Positions 36,471 to 49,300 of a stretch of DNA of 64,000 bases are shown here, piece after piece. Every line of letters starts with the position of its first letter. Positions within the stretch are counted from its first letter, which is position 1. The stretch is from Linnemannia hyalina (Eukaryota > Mortierellomycota > Mortierellomycetes > Mortierellales > Mortierellaceae), in assembly GCA_019671135.1 (NCBI GenBank), contig JAHRHY010000022.1, forward strand, positions 124,001-188,000. The letters are read 5' to 3'. The translations under genes and the position numbers were made by a program. A model generated the notes under the pieces. It was not told where the DNA came from and ran no database searches. It was given only the letters and a program-made list of their open reading frames with translations.

Positions 36471-36491
36471 GTCACGTGTATGGGCGAATGC
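36471..36491 (-). promoter_or_regulatory. Conserved upstream box of copy B
   Basis: GTCACGTGTATGGGCGAATGC-type sequence begins 78 bp upstream of the B start codon. It differs from the A' box by one inserted base and a substitution. Spacing from the start codon is the same in both copies. Confidence 0.5.
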
Positions 36492-36686
36492 TGCGTTAGT
36501 CAAATGAAAAAAAAAAACGAGCTTAGGATGGGTGCATACGACTTTGCGCGTTCCCCTCATTAACAAACAATTTATTCCGCGCGGCAAACCCAACGGGATC
36601 GGGTAGAATGCTATGGTGTTATGCGTCTTATCTGGAAAAGGATCGCTGTTTATTCTACTGACAACCGACCAACACGAAGAAAAGCA

Positions 36687-37720
36687 CTATCCGAGGATTA
36701 AATACCGCAAATAAACTGACCGAAGTTTAAATAATTGATTGAGGTTGACCTCCATGTCTCCGCCAACCTTTGCTGACCACAACTTCTCTTCCAATACCTC
36801 CTTCGTTTTCTCGTCCTTTGACGTCAAGCCACTCCTCGCAATGAAGCGCCGCAATGCTTCACCGAATTCTAGAAATGCATCGGCGAGGAAGAGTAGCGTT
36901 TCCTGTGAGGTCTCACTGTCATGGTGAACCTCAAACTCGACCATCTGTGGGAAATCCAGATAACTGAGGAGCCACACCCAGCCGCCATCAATAATAGTGG
37001 CCTCTTTCAAATAAATCCCAGCGATAGGTTGCGAAGTCCCTAAAACATTGGGCTGGAATAGTCGTCGTCGACTCCTTGCCAGCACCAGTACAGGCCATGT
37101 CTGTGGCTGTCGGTCATGCCGAGGTTGATGTCGGTTTGGACACTCTCTCGGGTGACACTCTCTGCATCGCCATCTCCTGCTTCGATTGGAGGAGCGTTTC
37201 AAGACAGCCTCCCGAAATAAGAGGCATCTCCAAGCTCATGTCGCGCTTGTATCTCAACGACCTCAGTCGTGGCATGTCCAGTGATCCTTTCATCCGCGAC
37301 TCCGCCTTGAGAACTATGTTACGGGGGTCATTCTGCACGATCAGCTCCGTGACCTTGGATCGAACAACAATCAGGGAATTTGTCCATATCTCCGCTGCTG
37401 CTGTGGCCTCGTAGACTTAATGCACCGTGCCGCCATTACAGTTCCAGTCGGTTCTCAAGTCCCCAACAATTCTCGTCCGGGTAATGCCGTCCTTTGACAA
37501 TGACCTCCTCGATATTTCGCTCGAAGGTAACCCTTTGGAGGCTGTCCCATACCGAAATTTGAAGACGCTCGATCGACGACATGTACCGTTGTAATACCGA
37601 AGGAATACTGTCCCCTCCCGTAACAGGGAATCTCTACCCGCATCTTGGCTGGATCCCGTAACTTTAACCAATCGAAAACAGATCTTGTCATGAGTGTAGG
37701 ATGAAGCGGTACTATTCATG
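36687..37720 (-). pseudogene. Decayed C-terminal half of a tandem-family copy
   Basis: Family-like protein is readable only in pieces in different frames. LREPAKMRVEISCYGG-like sequence (here LRDPAKMRVEIPCYG) is near 37650. RNIVLKAESRMKGSLDMPRLRSL is near 37260-37320. WVWLLSYLDFPQMVEFEV, then ALRRFIARSGL, run to a stop at 36687. These match the last third of copies B and D in the same order, with several frameshifts and deletions. No first exon is present. It lies between B and D, so it is a relic of a sixth full copy. Confidence 0.8.
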
Positions 37721-37872
37721 TGTTACGCGAAAAGCATAATAGGACACTCATCAAGACAATATTAAACAGCGATGCAATAGAGTCCGCGACGCTCTGTACC
37801 AAAAAAAAAAAAAATCCATTTAATGAGAGAACCTCAATGGAAAGTCTACTCATACGGTCAGCCCACATGCAT

Positions 37873-40800
37873 TTAGGGCGATGAACTGTGTATCTTGAAG
37901 TGCCCATCGATGTCGACCTCTGTCTCGGGACCGACTATCTTCGACCGAAGCTTCTCCGCTATGAGCGCTCTCGTTGACCAATCGATGTCCTGACCACCCC
38001 TCACAAAGAACTTTTTCAAATTCGTGCCACACTCCAGGTATACATCAGTCAACAGGAGAAGTGTCGCCGACGAACAGTTGCTAATCGGCAACACATCAAA
38101 CGTGACCATTTGGGAGAAATCCAGATAGCCTAGTAACCGCGCCCACTCGTCATGAGAGATTGTAACCCCATGCAAGTAGAGCTCTGTGATCGCCTGTGAA
38201 GCCCTGTTGTTATCTGTCGGGGTAGGCGTCGTGATCTCTTTGACTGAGTCGCTCCTAACCGAATTCGCTGCTGCTGTTTCCGGCGTCGAAGTCAGTGTGG
38301 AGCCATTCTCGGGTAACGCTCTGTCCTTGGCCGACTCCTGCTTCCATCGAAGAAGCGACTCCAGCCAGCGATCCGAGAAAAGGCTTTCCTCCATTTCACT
38401 CAAGAGTGATAGCGACCTCAGCCGAGGCATGTCCAAGGAATGGTCCATCCGTGACTCCAAGGCCTTGAGTACTCGGTTCTCGGGGTCATCCGTTATGACC
38501 AGCGTTGTCACCTTGGAACGAATAGCGCACAAGAAATCCGCCCAAGCTTCCACTGAGGCAGCCTTTCGCTCCTGAAGATATCGGAGACCCGCCCCATCGT
38601 CATCGTAAATATCCCAGTCATCGCCTATGTCGTCATTCTCGTCCCAGGTGTGGTTGCTGGGTGGATCGAGGGTTCCGTCAACAACGATTTCCTCGATATC
38701 TTGTCGGAGGACGAGTTTTTGGAGGCTATCACGCACGGAAGGCTCTGCCAGGTGGACGTTGACAATGGAGAGATACTTGAGAGCCAGGGGTCCTTTCTTG
38801 GATCGCATCGACTTCTCTAGGACAACCGCGTCGTTTGGCAGGAGTTTCGCAACCCGAAGACGCTCAATCGACGGAGTGTACCGCTGGAACATTGAATGGA
38901 TGTTGTCTCCTCCATAGCAGGAGATCTCCACCCGCATCTTGGCTGGCTCCCGTAGGTTCCTCCAGAGGAAAACAGAGTCCTCTCTAGGGTGGCAGACTTG
39001 ATGCTTGACAACCTTGAATGACTCGATCCGCGGATGCTTGAACAGGAGCGCCTTGAATGCCTCGAAGATATTGCTCGGGTCCTCGTCGGATCGGTACTTC
39101 ATCTCCAGCGACTTGAGACCCTCGTTCAACTTGATCAGATCTCGTACCTTGGCCCGATCCTGCTCAAGTGAAAGCCCCATGTTCACCTCAGTCAGACATC
39201 CCAGCTGCAAGACCGCGGTATCCAAAACTTTTGACGATGAACAACTGACCTCATCACTCCAGTGCCGTTTCATAAAGAATGTGCGTAGGTCGTCGCTGAT
39301 GGTGTCCGTGTCCTCGATTTCTCTGCCTGGTAGCCCAGCACCAGGTCCTGCGAACTTGAATTTGAGGCTCGCTACGTCCGGGACCTGGACGTACAACTCG
39401 GAAAGACGATCAAGACCACTCGCTGCACGATGGACGGATCTGGCCGCCTGTCCTGCATCTCGCGCCCGCAATGCCAACCTCGCTCTACTATCCCTCAACC
39501 TTCGCGACACTACAGCCACAGTCTCTGACGGCAACTTTGAGACCGAGTGGGCGTAGTGTCGCCTTCCCAAAAAATTGGAATGGGCGTGGCTAGCGAACAA
39601 CGGGTGTTGGAATATGAAAAAGTCTCCGACCTTGGGGTTCTGTACTGCCGCGGCAATCAGGAGCTCGAATCCATCTGCATATCCTGATACGGAACCTTTC
39701 TGGGCTCCGGTACTGGTTGGGACAGTGAGATGAACGACTGCTGCTGAAAGTCCGCCAATCGCATCGGCGACCTCCTGTTCGTCCTCCGGTGATATCTCCC
39801 ACTCCAACGAGACTCGGAACACCGGGATCGATGGCATCTGCGCCGCCAGTCGGAAGAACTCGCGCGCTCGCTGTATGCTTGTGATCGCCGAACTGAAGAC
39901 TCCTCGTTGATAATCATACTTGCTGGCGCTCGACGACGGATCCGTCGAAAATCCCTGGGCTTCCTCCAGAGCGCTCCGCGGTAACATGGAGAAGAGGTGG
40001 TCTTGGCACACTCTCCGGACGTCGTATTCCGAGGCTCTGAATAAACAGAGTTCTGGATGTTTCCTTGTACGAATACCGAAAATGCAGTTTTCAACAACCG
40101 TTTTTGATCTCCAATCCAGTGGAGTGATGGGTTCCAGTCGATCCAGCATCGCCTGGCTTCCAACGCTCGCGGTCACCAAAGCCAACTCAGCCATTATATC
40201 CTCGCAGGAACGCACTCCCATCGACTGCAGATACTCGATCGCTAAGGAGACACGCCGTGCCGCCGACTGGGGAGCCTCTTCGACATAGACGCCGTACTTG
40301 AGCATCTCCAAGACCACCATCGTGTACTCGCCAACTAGAGGTATGAGTTCTTGGAGCTCATCTTGGGTGAAACGCTCGTCCGAGGTAGGGCTGAGTGTAT
40401 GTTCGCCGTCGTTGGTGTGCCAGTGAGGATACCAGATATCCTCAAATCCAGGAATGTCGCCACAGTCGCAGAGATAATAAAGCTGAAAATCGGTGTTGCC
40501 GTGGAGCTCTATGTCACCGGTAGTTGTGATCGCTGTAGGTGTCGGTTGAGACGGTGCTGAAGATTTTGGTCCGGTCAGTGTTGCTGTGTCTTCCAAAATG
40601 GGGAGGAAGAAAAAGAACCTTGAAAGAGTGCACTCAGTCAATGAGACCCGACTCTTGAGGATGTCCTGAGCGCGATGCTTGACCATGTCCCTGATCTCAG
40701 ACAGCTTCTCCTGACCGACATTGTCAACCATCACTACAGTCTGCGACGACCCGAGCCGTGAATTTGTCGCAAGTTTCGAAGAGAGTTCCTGACTGGATGG

Positions 40801-41698
40801 CGACACCACACCATCAACTTCTTCCCTCTCCTCCTCCTCCTCCCTTCCTCTCTGCTCCCGTTCCTCTCTCTCCATCTCCATTACCCTTTCTATCAGTTTA
40901 TCCAATTCCTCATAGCTCAGCTCGCTTAAGTTTCTCCCATCATCATCCTCCTCATCCTCCTCGTCCTCTTCCTCCTCTTCCTCCTGTTCTGTTCTCAGGC
41001 CCTTCTCGTTCTCAGCAAGCCACAGGTCAGAAACAGATGCTACGAGTGTTTGGCTGGCATTCTTGGGAGTTGCGTTCCCAAGTCCAACCTCCTCGATCTT
41101 CTGCCGCTGTTGATTCTCGGCTCCTGCCAAGCGTCCCGCCTTTTGTTCCTCGCAATTGTCCTCATCATCGCCGTCGCTCTCGTCTCGGCCATCCATATCT
41201 CCGTCAGGCGCCTCTCCAGCAGCTTGGCGTGTAGTCTCTGTACTAACATCCTGGTTCCTTCTGTTCCTGTTCCTACTAATGACCAAATTCGACAGCTTCT
41301 CTCTGTAGACGACATCCAGTACGATTCCAGGGTGGTATCTGATCCCATGAGGCTTGATCCTATCATTTCAGCGTCAATCCAGGTACACGCCCAATCACGA
41401 CCGTTAGTGATATTATTATTATTTTTTTCCCTTTACTTTTCAATTCTCACGCGTCAAGTATGAACCTAGAAAAAAAGTACCTGTAGAGTCGCCCGTTCCT
41501 GAGCATGGGGACAAATATGTTCCTGAACTGGATCCTGGTCACCCCCGGGAAACAGTCGGTGATGTCAGTCCAGAGGACATAGAGGTCATTGGTAATCGGA
41601 TGTTGGACGACTGGAATCAGAATGTGTTCTTGTTCGCCTGGAGCACGGAATGCTTGCAAGTGGGCGTCTGCGTCGGTGTCTAGGTCTGCGGTGGTCAT
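37873..41698 (-). CDS. Tandem-family protein D (acidic linker)
   Basis: Exons are 41481-41698 and 37873-41359, giving 1234 residues. The N-terminal domain reads HILIPVVQHPITNDLYVLWT, DCFPGVTRIQFRNIFVPML and RIKPHGIRYHPGIVLDVVY. The linker has a Glu/Asp block (EEEEEEDEEDEEDDDGRNLS). The conserved module includes VKHRAQDILKSRVSLTEC, RFFFFLPILED, FQLYYLCDCGDIPGFEDIWY, and IPLVGEYTMVVLEMLKYGVYV. The leucine-rich C-terminal half ends in KIHSSSP. It is closest to copy B from the module onward. It is distinguished by an extra stretch FKFAGPGAGLPGREIEDTD. No known catalytic motif (P-loop, kinase, protease) was seen in any frame-consistent part. Confidence 0.85.
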
Positions 41699-42057
41699 AG
41701 TGGGTGTGTCCAGTTGGTGTTGGAGGTATGGTGAGGTGTTAGGGGTCAAGGAATGGAGTTTGTTGGTTTTGACGAAGGACAAAAAAGTAGTGGTGGCTGT
41801 GCACAGACGTGTCACGTGTAGGATGGATGGCAAGCATTGAGAGTTGGAGCTCATGTATACAATGTTACCCACGGCGACCTGTGCCTTCCAAACCACAAGA
41901 CAACAGTGGTCGAAGCACTCTATATACAAACAACACCATGCCATTTCAACTACTATTCAATTTGATCCGCGCGCGCTGGACCCAGGAGTCGAAGGAAGAA
42001 GAAACCATTGATAAATTAACTGTATTTTGGCGGTCGTGGTTGCAAATGGCAACGAAG

Positions 42058-45000
42058 TTAGACCACGAACCCGTTAAGGTTGATATGGGTGCCTTTGAAT
42101 CTCTTGGGTCCAAGCTTCTCTCCCAGAGCTGTGGCCGTTTCGTCTCCAATACCAATGCCGTCGCTCACAACAAAGTGTTTCAACACTGCGCTGTCTATCG
42201 GAACAAACCCGGCAATGTGCAGCAATAGCGCCTTCGACAACGCGTTCGTTTGCCGGACCTCAAAGCTGACCACTTGCGTAAAATCCATGTACCGAAGCAA
42301 TGGGTCCCAGTCCTCGGGGTCCATCGCCACCTCTTGAAGGCAGAGATCCGTGATCGCCCGTACGTCTGTCATATGGCTCCTCAGCGCAAAGATTTCCTTC
42401 ACGCGCACCTCCAGCGGATCCTCATCTGGCACATTGATGTCATGCGGGACTGGGCCCTTGAACTCCAGCAACACCTCCAACCAAGGCCTGTCGAAAAGAC
42501 TCGTCCCAGCCGGTGTTGTGCTTGTGAGATGGAATGTTGTCAACCCCGTCATCTCTGGCAACATGACTGGCTGCAACTCCATCGCCTGGAGGAAGCGCCT
42601 CTCGGGGTCGTCCTGCAGATACAACTCTGTCACTTTGTGACGGATGGGGACAATAAAGTCGGCCCAGATCTTGACGTTCGCCTCCAGCTTGGCCGCCTGC
42701 GTCGAAACCTCCTTCTTCCCTGAAAGCCGCGGTTGAATCGCCTTTGTCGCCTTACCCGCCTGAGCCGCCTGAACCGGCAGAGGGATGACGCACCCACGGA
42801 TAACGACATCATTCAAGGCTCCCTTGACAATGACCTCTTGAAGGACCTCACGGACGGCGGGGTCCATTAGATGGATGTCGTTGATGGAGAGGTACTTGAG
42901 AGCAAGTGGTTTCTTCTTCCGTCGCATCGACTTGATCAAGGCGGCGGCATCCTTTGGACTGAGGTCGTGGACTCTGAGCCGCTCAATCAGAGGCGCGTAG
43001 CGCTGGAACATCGCCTCGACATTGTCACCTCGACCACAGCTCACATCCACCCGTACGTTGGCCGCATCTGTCAAGTTCCTCCACCTAAACGAGGACGAAG
43101 TTCCTTTGATACGTTGAAATTGAATCACGAACGCCTCGATGGTGGGGTGTTCCGAGATGAGATCCTTGTAGGTCTCATAGATTCGACTGGGCTCGTAGTC
43201 GAGCGTGACGACATTGACAGTGAGGGACCTGAGGTGCTTGTTGTGGGTGATCAGATCGCGCACTTCTGACCCAGCTCGCACAAGCAAGATCTTTATGTCA
43301 GCCTTGGTTATGTATCCCAGGTACAAATACCTAGTGCCGTAGGGTATGGATGATGAGTAGACGATCTCGTCGCGCCATTGCCGCCTGTCCAAAAACGACA
43401 CCAGCCCTTCTCGACAGAGATCCGTATCCCTGACATCGCATCCCGATTCTCCTGCCGTGTCCAGTGCGAGCGTGATCGCAAATCGATGATGGTTGGGTCC
43501 AAAGCGCAGTTCCGCAAAGTGGTGCATTCCTCCGGCAATGCGACGCATCTCAGCGATCGCTCGACCCGCATTGGTCGCCCTCAAGAACATCTTGACCTTA
43601 CCGCCCCTCACTCCGCGCTGGACAGCTGTAATCCGATCCTTGGACTTGGGTTCGTACGCCAGGTGGACGTTCAACATATTAGGCAACTGGTTGTAGACGT
43701 ACTCCTTGCCCCGCTCGGCTTCTGATATAGTGAACAACTCGATATCTGGATTCCGCAACGCTGCCGCTGTCATCTCCAACTGCCCATACTCCATTCCTGT
43801 ATCGATTTCTTCCTGAGTCCCCTTTCTATCCCGCGTGATGATATTGATCACTGCCACCGAGAGTCGACCGACCATATTGGCAAGCTCCGCCTCATCGTCC
43901 AACGTCAGGTCGCAATCCAGCCAGACTGTGAACACCGGATTCCGCGCCATGTGCTGCACCATATCGAGAAACTCTCGCGCTCTCTTCATACTCTTGACGC
44001 GCGAACTCACGATACCGTAGATGGGGTCGTAACGGCTCTCAGATGACATGGGGTTGTCTTTGAAGGTGAGTGCTCTCGAGTAATACCCCATGTACGTCCA
44101 CGTGTCCATCCAATGATACCCACACAGCCACCGTATGTCACCCTCCAAAGTCCTGTAAGGAAACATCTCGCCGTATCGTTCGTAGGGCGATCGAACAATC
44201 CCGCTCTTGAATGCCTCCAAAGTCTCCACGTCCAGTACTGCAATAGTAGGCACTCGGCCCAACATCGCGTCACTCACAGCACTCGCGGGATCCGATGTCA
44301 TCTCGGCCATGTAACTCTCACACGACCGAATACCTCGGGTCCCTAGGTAACTGATCGCCATGTCGACACGTTGAGATACTTCTCGCGGCGCCTTGTCGAT
44401 GTAGACGCCGTACTTGAGCATCTCGAGGACTCCCATCGTGTAGTCGCCCACCAGAGGAATGAGCGTCCTAAGCTGTTGCTGATAGAGATCCTCGGCCGAA
44501 GGAATGCTGATGTCGTCTATGCCGTTCTTGTTGACCCAGTGAGGGGTGATCTCTCCCGCTGATCCTAGAATCTCGTAACAATCACAGAGATAATAAAGCT
44601 GGAACTTGGTGTTCTTGTGAACTCCTGTTGCGGGTGTTGTTGCTGGTGTTGATATTGTTGTTACTGTCGTTGTTATTCGTAGGTATGTTGTCGCGGGTTC
44701 CAAGACAGGAAGAAAGACAAAAAACCTCGAGTGCCCGCATTGCTGATCCCACGAATACTGGCTCTTGAGGATGTCCTTGACGCGATGCTTGACCAAGTTC
44801 TCGATCGTTAACGGTATTTCCCGGTGGACGTCAACGACGGGCAACTCCTGTACGGCCGATGATTCCTCCTGTACCACTGAGCTTTCCTCTTCTTGCTCTC
44901 CTTCCTCCGCCTCCTCTCGTTGCTCTTCTGCCTCCTCTTCCTCCGCCATTTCCTCTTCCTCTTCAGCCTCCTCTTCCTCCGCCATTTCCTCTTCCTCTTC

Positions 45001-46078
45001 TTCCTCAACCTCCACTACCTCCTCTTCCGCCTCAGCTTCTTCTTCCCCCTCTTCCGCCTCAGCTTCTTCTCCCCCCTCTTCCTCCTCCTCTTCTTCCTCA
45101 ACCTCCACTACCTCCTCTTCCGCCTCAGCTTCTTCTCCCCCCTCTTCCTCCTCTTCCTCTTCCTCCATCTCCCTCTCTTTCATTTTGTCTTCCTTGTCCT
45201 GCTCGGTCGTCCCCTCCTGCTCGTCATCGTCCTCGTCGTCCGTGATATGAAGAAAATCGGTCGTCGGTGCGACAACAGTCTCCTCGACAGCCTGCTCGAC
45301 CGCGTGCTCGGGTGCCTGCTCGGTGCTCATGTCTGATATATTATCCAAGTCCCGTGCACCGTCCTCCTGCTCCTCGGTCATTGACTCTTGCTCTCTATCC
45401 ACATAATCGCCCTCGTCACCACCGCCTTTGTCGTCCTCGTCATCATACTCATCCTTCTCATCTCCAGAGTTGTACTTATCGTCCCGGCCTGCGCCACCAC
45501 CACCACCATCATCTTGGCCATTGTCGCTCGCATCCATGTCCTGGCCAACAACCTCTCCTCCCTCGCCATTAGCGACAACAACAGCACGATGTTCCTCCTC
45601 CTTGAAGCAGACAGTCTGAATACCAATGCTCCTGCTGTTCTCGTTCTTGTTACTGATACCGTTGACGAACGAGGCCCTCTTCCCAAAGGCGACATCCAAG
45701 ACAACCCCAGCATGATATTTAATCCCCCACGGCTTGACCCTGAAGGAAAGAAATAAAAAAAATCAATCAATCAATTTACCAGGCTTTTGTTCAATCAAAC
45801 AAACTCGTCCCTGAAACAGATAAGATGAAAAAAGCTCACACCCTCCACAAGGCATACCTGTAGAGTCGGGCGTCCCTCAGCTTGGGAACATAAACATTCG
45901 TATGCTTGATCTTGGTCACCCCCGGGAAACAGTCGGTGATGTCCGACCAAATGACATAGAGGTCGTTGGTGATTGGATGCTGGACTGCTGGGATGAGGGT
46001 GTATTCTTTTTCGCCAGGGACGCGGAATTCCTGAAAGTAGGTTTTGGAAGGAGGGGGGTTGATGTCTGTGAATGTCAT
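42058..46078 (-). CDS. Tandem-family protein E (very long acidic linker)
   Basis: Exons are 45858-46078 and 42058-45739, giving 1300 residues, the longest copy. The N-terminal domain has YTLIPAVQHPITNDLYVIWS, DCFPGVTKIKHTNVYVPKLR and VKPWGIKYHAGVVLDVAFGK. The linker (about 100-380) is hypervariable and ends in a run of roughly 100 residues of almost pure Glu with Ala, Gly and Val, built from internal repeats. The module starts near residue 389: VKHRVKDILKSQYSW, RFFVFLPVLEP, FQLYYLCDCYEI, and IPLVGDYTMGVLEMLKYGVYI. The leucine-rich half ends HINLNGFVV. It groups with copy F (shared FKGPVP, SFEVRQTNALS and SAVLKHFVVSDG). Confidence 0.85.
44892..45160 (-). repeat. Imperfect tandem repeats in the acidic linker of copy E
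   Basis: TCCTCC/CTCTTC-type plus-strand sequence encodes repeated peptides on the minus strand: EAEAEEEVVEVEEEEEEE occurs twice and MAEEEEAEEEEE twice. The DNA repeats are long and nearly exact, so the linker length is likely to vary between strains by slippage or unequal crossing over. Confidence 0.8.
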
Positions 46079-46394
46079 GGGGGAGAGAGGTTTTGTGAGT
46101 TGGAGAGAGGCGGGCGATGTAAAAGGAAGAGGGGAAAATAAGGAGTGGAGTGGGAGGAGTGAGAGGAGTGAAAAAGGGAAAAGTGCACGTTGATTTTTTT
46201 AACGCGAAGGATTGGTCACCAGGTATGGTTTGTTTTAAAGCCTGGCTACGCATGCAAAAGTAAGAAAGGATGGATGGATAATAAAACAAAACAAGGTCGA
46301 ATAACCACGTTTTATACTTTTTTCGACTGTAAGCCCCGTCACAATTAAAGAAATGAAAGGGCGAAGTTGTTACGAGAGGAAAAAAAAAACGCCA

Positions 46395-49300
46395 CTAGAC
46401 ATTGAAACCGTTGAGGCTGATGAGTGCGCCGCCTTCAGTGTGGACAATCTTGGGTCCAACCTTCTCCTCCAGAGCAATCGCCGTCTCGTCGTTAACAACG
46501 GTGCCGTCGCTCACAACAAAGTGCTTCAACACCGCACTATCCTTCGGCACCGACTCGGCAATCTCCAACAACGTCTCTCTTGACAAGGCGTTCGTCTGCC
46601 GGACCTCAAACTTAACCATCTGCGAAAAGTCCATATAACGAAGCAGGCCTTTCCAATCCTCTGGCTCCATCACGACCTCGCTTAGACTGAAATCGGTGAT
46701 CGCCCGGAAGTCCGTCATCTTGCTCCTCTCTGTAAAGATCCCCGTCGCTTGTATTCTTGCGGGATCCTTGTCAGGCAGGTCGATATCCTTCGGTACTGGA
46801 CCCTTGAACTCGAGCAACGTCTCCAACCAAGGTCTGTCAAAAATGCTTGAACCAGCAGGTGTTGCGCAGGTGAGATGGAAAGTTCCTAACCGTGGCATCT
46901 CGGGTAATAAGACCGGCTGCAACTCCATCGCTCGGAGGAATCGTCTCTGGGGGTCGTCCTGCACAGACAGCTCAGTAACTTTGGATCGGATCGCCACCAA
47001 AAAGTCGCACCAGATCTTGACGTTCGCCTCCAACTTGGCCGGGGTGATCGGCACCTCCTTCTTTCCACCACCATCTCCAGGCTGTGATGGAGCCGCTTGG
47101 TGGAAGACCGACCCTTGGACCACCACTTCTTTAATGGCTCCCTTGGCAATCATCTCCCGAAGAATAATTCGGACAGCAGGTTCCATCAGATGGATATCCT
47201 TGATGGAAAGGTACCTGAGGGCAAGCGGCCTCTTCTTTCGTCGCGTCGCCTTATCCATAGCCGCGGCATCCTCCAAACTGAGTCCCTCCAACTCGAGTCT
47301 GTCAATCAAAAACCCATACCGCTGGATCATCATGCCGGCACGATCCGCTTGGTCACAAACGATATCAATGCCCAACGTGTCCGGTTCCTGGAGACTCCTC
47401 CATGTAAAGGTTGACTTCCTGCCGACGAACAATCCTGGTTGAACCGTAAGGATGTCGAGGTTGAGGTGGTCGGCCAATTCTTCCTTATAGGCCTCAAAGA
47501 CTTCACTCGGGTCATAATCAAACTCCTTGGATCCCAAAACGAGGAGCCTGAGTCCCGTATTGACCGTGAGCAGATTCCGGATGAACTCCCTATCCCGCTC
47601 GAAGGACACCTCGAAACGCGCCTCGTTCAGGAAGCCCATAAAGAAGTCTCCACGGTCGCATTGGCTTCCAGACACGATGCTAAACTCGTCCCATCCTCGC
47701 CGCTTGTGGAATAGCGATTGCGCGTCGCCACTGAAAAAGTCCGTGTCTTCCTCGGCGCTGCGTCCTTCTCTTGCGTCCTTAATGGACTCTGCGACCTTGA
47801 TGGTGAGATTGTCTGCAAAGAGGTGTGAGGCGAGTCCGAAACGAAGCTCCGCAAAATGGTGAATTCCTGTGGCGTGTCGGCGTACGGTTTGAATCGCAGT
47901 GTCCACACTAGATGGCATCAATGTCGCCTTCATCTTGCCGCCTTTTACTGCGCGCTCCACCAATGCAATATAATCTCGGGACAGGGGGCCGTACATCTTG
48001 AGCATGGACGGCGTATCGGTGCTCTCAAAGTCGTAATCGGCCTTGTCTTCCTGTCTCGTCAGGGTGAATGTCCCGATATCCAGTTGCCGTACTGCTGCAG
48101 CCACCAGTCGCAAATAGCCGCAAGAGAATCCCGCGTTGATTTCTTCCTGAGTTCCTTCTCTGGGCCGAACAATAATATGGACCGCCGCCGCTGAGAGTCG
48201 ACTGACCGCCTGGGCAAGTTCCTCCTCCTGCTCCAGCGACAAATCCCAATCCAGCCAGACTGTGAACACGGGATTCCAGGCCATCTTCTCCGCCATCTTG
48301 AAGTACTCCCTCGCTCTATTCATACTCTTGATCCGTGAGCTCCAAACTCCAAAGAGGGAATCGTACCAGCCCTCGGAGGACATGGGGTCCTTGCGGAACG
48401 CGAAGGCGCTCGCATACATCTCCTTGTCCGGCCACATATTGTACCAATGACGCCCGCACATCCACCGAACATCGCCCGCCGAGGTCTTGAATGGGTACAG
48501 CGATGCATAGTCGTCGTAGGGTCCTCGAACAAGCACGCTCTGGAGTGAAGCAAAGACCTTCTCATCCAGTACCGTGATTGGCTCCACTTCATCCAGAACT
48601 GCCCTAGTCACAACGCCACCATCGGATTTCGAGTTCATATCGGCCAGGAGACTCGCGCTCGACCTAAACCCCTTCGACTCGAGGTACTTGATCGCCCGCG
48701 AGAGATGCTCATGTCCGGAGAGGGGCATCTTGTCGAGGAAGACACCATACTTTAGCATCTCGAGGACTCCCATCACGTATTCACCCACGAGAGGAAGAAT
48801 TTTTCGGATTTGTTGTTGGCTGAGATCCTCGGCTGACGGCATGCTGTGTTTCTGTTTGCCGTTTTTGTCGATCCAGTGAGGGCCAGCGTGCTCCTTAGCT
48901 CCTGGAATGCCGCCACAGTCGCAGAGGAAATATAACTCGAACCCGGTGTTTTGGTATATCTCCATTGTGGTCTTAGTTGTTAATGGTGCCTGGGGTGCCT
49001 CGTTTTCCCCTGAGGGGACGTCTTCCTCCAGGATTGGGAGGAAACAAAACAGCCTCGAGTGACCCCGCAGCTCAGTCCAGGTATATCGGGCCTTGAAGAT
49101 GTCCCTAGTGCGATGCCTCACTAAGGACTCCACTCTCAGGGGTTTCTCTCGAGGGGCATGATCGGCTGGCAACTCTCGGATGGATTTTGGTGTCTCCTCT
49201 TCCTCTTCTTCCTCAGACTCAAACTCGTCCGAATAATCCGAATAATTGTCTGAATACTCAGTAAAATCGGAATACTCATACCCAGCCTCCTCAAGGTTGA

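Noticed and set aside
44765..45336. Ser- and Leu/Pro-rich plus-strand frames over the acidic linker of copy E
   Set aside because: They are antisense readings of the poly-Glu coding repeats (TCC/CTC codons), not genes.
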